Shown here: piece after piece, positions 11,699 through 12,111 of the stretch
How the letters are laid out: each line of letters opens with the position of its first letter
Position numbering within the stretch: the first letter of the stretch is position 1
Assembly (NCBI GenBank): GCA_013001485.1
Contig: JABDMN010000266.1
Span: 1 to 12,111 of the forward strand
Direction of reading: 5' to 3'
Length of the DNA: 12,111 nt
Source: Acidimicrobiia bacterium
GTDB taxonomy: Bacteria; Actinomycetota; Acidimicrobiia; Spongiisociales; UBA5794
Made by a program: the position numbers and the translations under genes
The notes under the pieces: generated by a model
What the model was told of the DNA's origin: nothing
Databases searched by the model: none
Seen by the model: only the letters and a program-made list of their open reading frames with translations

Positions 11699-12111
11699 AG
11701 TCGCGCGACCGCCAGCCCTCGGGGGTCATCGGCCACTCTGAAAAACGGTGCGCGACGAAATTGGTGACACCGTCGCGGTACTCGATCACACCGTCGATCA
11801 CGACCCCGATCGCTTTCCTGGCCACTTCGTAGTTGGCGTCCCAGATGGGTGGCAACACAACGACGTTCAAGAGCCCTGTCTCGTCCTCGAGGTTGAGGAA
11901 GCGCACCCCATTTGCGGTTCCGGGCCGTTGCCGATGAGTGATGACTCCCCCGACTCTCGCCCGCACCCCATGTCGGCGATGTGCCAGGGCGGTCGCGATG
12001 TTCTGACAACCTGCATCGGTGAGGTGATCTCGAACGAACGACACAGGATGCGTGACGGTGATGCCGGTGGACCACAGATCTGCCTGCATCGACTCATGGG
12101 GACCAATACCG
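11691..12111 (-). CDS. dnaE2: Error-prone DNA polymerase III alpha subunit, C-terminal fragment (DnaE2/ImuC)
   Basis: The final 139 or so residues of a gene that enters from the right edge on the minus strand. The visible part reads ADLWSTGITVTHPVSFVRDHL, then the OB-fold element VGGVITHRQRPGTANGV and FLNLEDETGLLNVV, and ends WRSRDFR. THRQRPxTAxG..FLNLEDETG and the RSRDFR terminus are characteristic of DnaE2-type polymerases, the damage-inducible translesion enzymes that act with ImuA'/ImuB in actinobacteria. The catalytic PHP and palm domains are off-window. The OB fold looks intact. It ends at TGA 11693-11691, overlapping the convergent DivIVA-like gene by 8 bp. Whether an imuAB operon lies upstream cannot be seen. 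Identification is strong from the tail; active status is not testable here. Confidence 0.9.
   Translation of the reverse strand, partial: GIGPHESMQADLWSTGITVTHPVSFVRDHLTDAGCQNIATALAHRRHGVRARVGGVITHRQRPGTANGVRFLNLEDETGLLNVVVLPPIWDANYEVARKAIGVVIDGVIEYRDGVTNFVAHRFSEWPMTPEGWRSRDFR

Overview
This window is a compact, high-GC stretch of bacterial chromosome. It most likely comes from an actinomycete-type organism (Actinomycetota, perhaps an Acidimicrobiia-like lineage; the class is a guess). The reasons are the GC-rich third positions, frequent GTG starts, an actinobacterial-type SerC, a type II dehydroquinase, a DivIVA/Wag31-like coiled-coil protein, a DnaE2-type polymerase, and several start codons preceded directly by a TANNNT -10 box, as in leaderless actinobacterial genes. 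I see no tRNA or rRNA gene, insertion sequence, phage gene, integrase, CRISPR array or toxin-antitoxin pair. Most of the window is ordinary housekeeping sequence.

Layout. Positions 1-112 hold the last codons of an alpha/beta hydrolase that resembles haloalkane dehalogenases. Positions 109-3660 form a minus-strand operon read in the order lipoprotein, ABC exporter half-transporter, small lipoprotein, NUDIX hydrolase; the last three genes are joined by two 4-base GTGA overlaps. Divergently from it, 3732-5692 carries a lipoate-ligase/octanoyltransferase-family protein and then one reading frame that fuses a complete type II 3-dehydroquinate dehydratase to a complete alpha/beta hydrolase. Positions 5685-6869 (minus) and 6897-8015 (plus) are two divergent PLP aminotransferases, a class I aspartate-type enzyme and phosphoserine aminotransferase (serC). 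serC is followed after 4 bases by an SRPBCC-like protein. A small membrane protein (minus, 8486-9061) and a YhhN/TMEM86-family membrane protein (plus, 9132-9791) follow, then a divergent pair: a GNAT acetyltransferase (minus, 9796-10209) and a SixA-type histidine phosphatase (plus, 10249-10758).

The right end is the least ordinary part. Six copies of an 18-bp tandem repeat begin inside the last codons of sixA, and their junctions can form five consecutive small hairpins with TTCG loops. Next comes a well-formed -35/-10 promoter (TTGACC, 18 bases, TACACT) with an imperfect dyad over its -35 and spacer. It drives a 247-residue DivIVA-like coiled-coil gene whose C-terminus is built from a second tandem repeat of 15 bp. 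That gene overlaps by 8 bp the 3' end of a DnaE2-type polymerase gene, which runs off the right edge.

Genes are packed very tightly. Convergent neighbours share stop codons (CTAG; TCAGCTGA; TCATCTGA) or overlap by 47 bp, and divergent start codons are 27 to 70 bases apart. No gene-free stretch reaches 300 bases; the longest, 10759-10954, is filled by the repeat array and the DivIVA promoter. The most distinctive items are the dehydroquinase-hydrolase fusion, the hairpin repeat array, the recurrent leaderless promoter pattern and a probable CTG start. I found no convincing evidence of a new multi-gene system.
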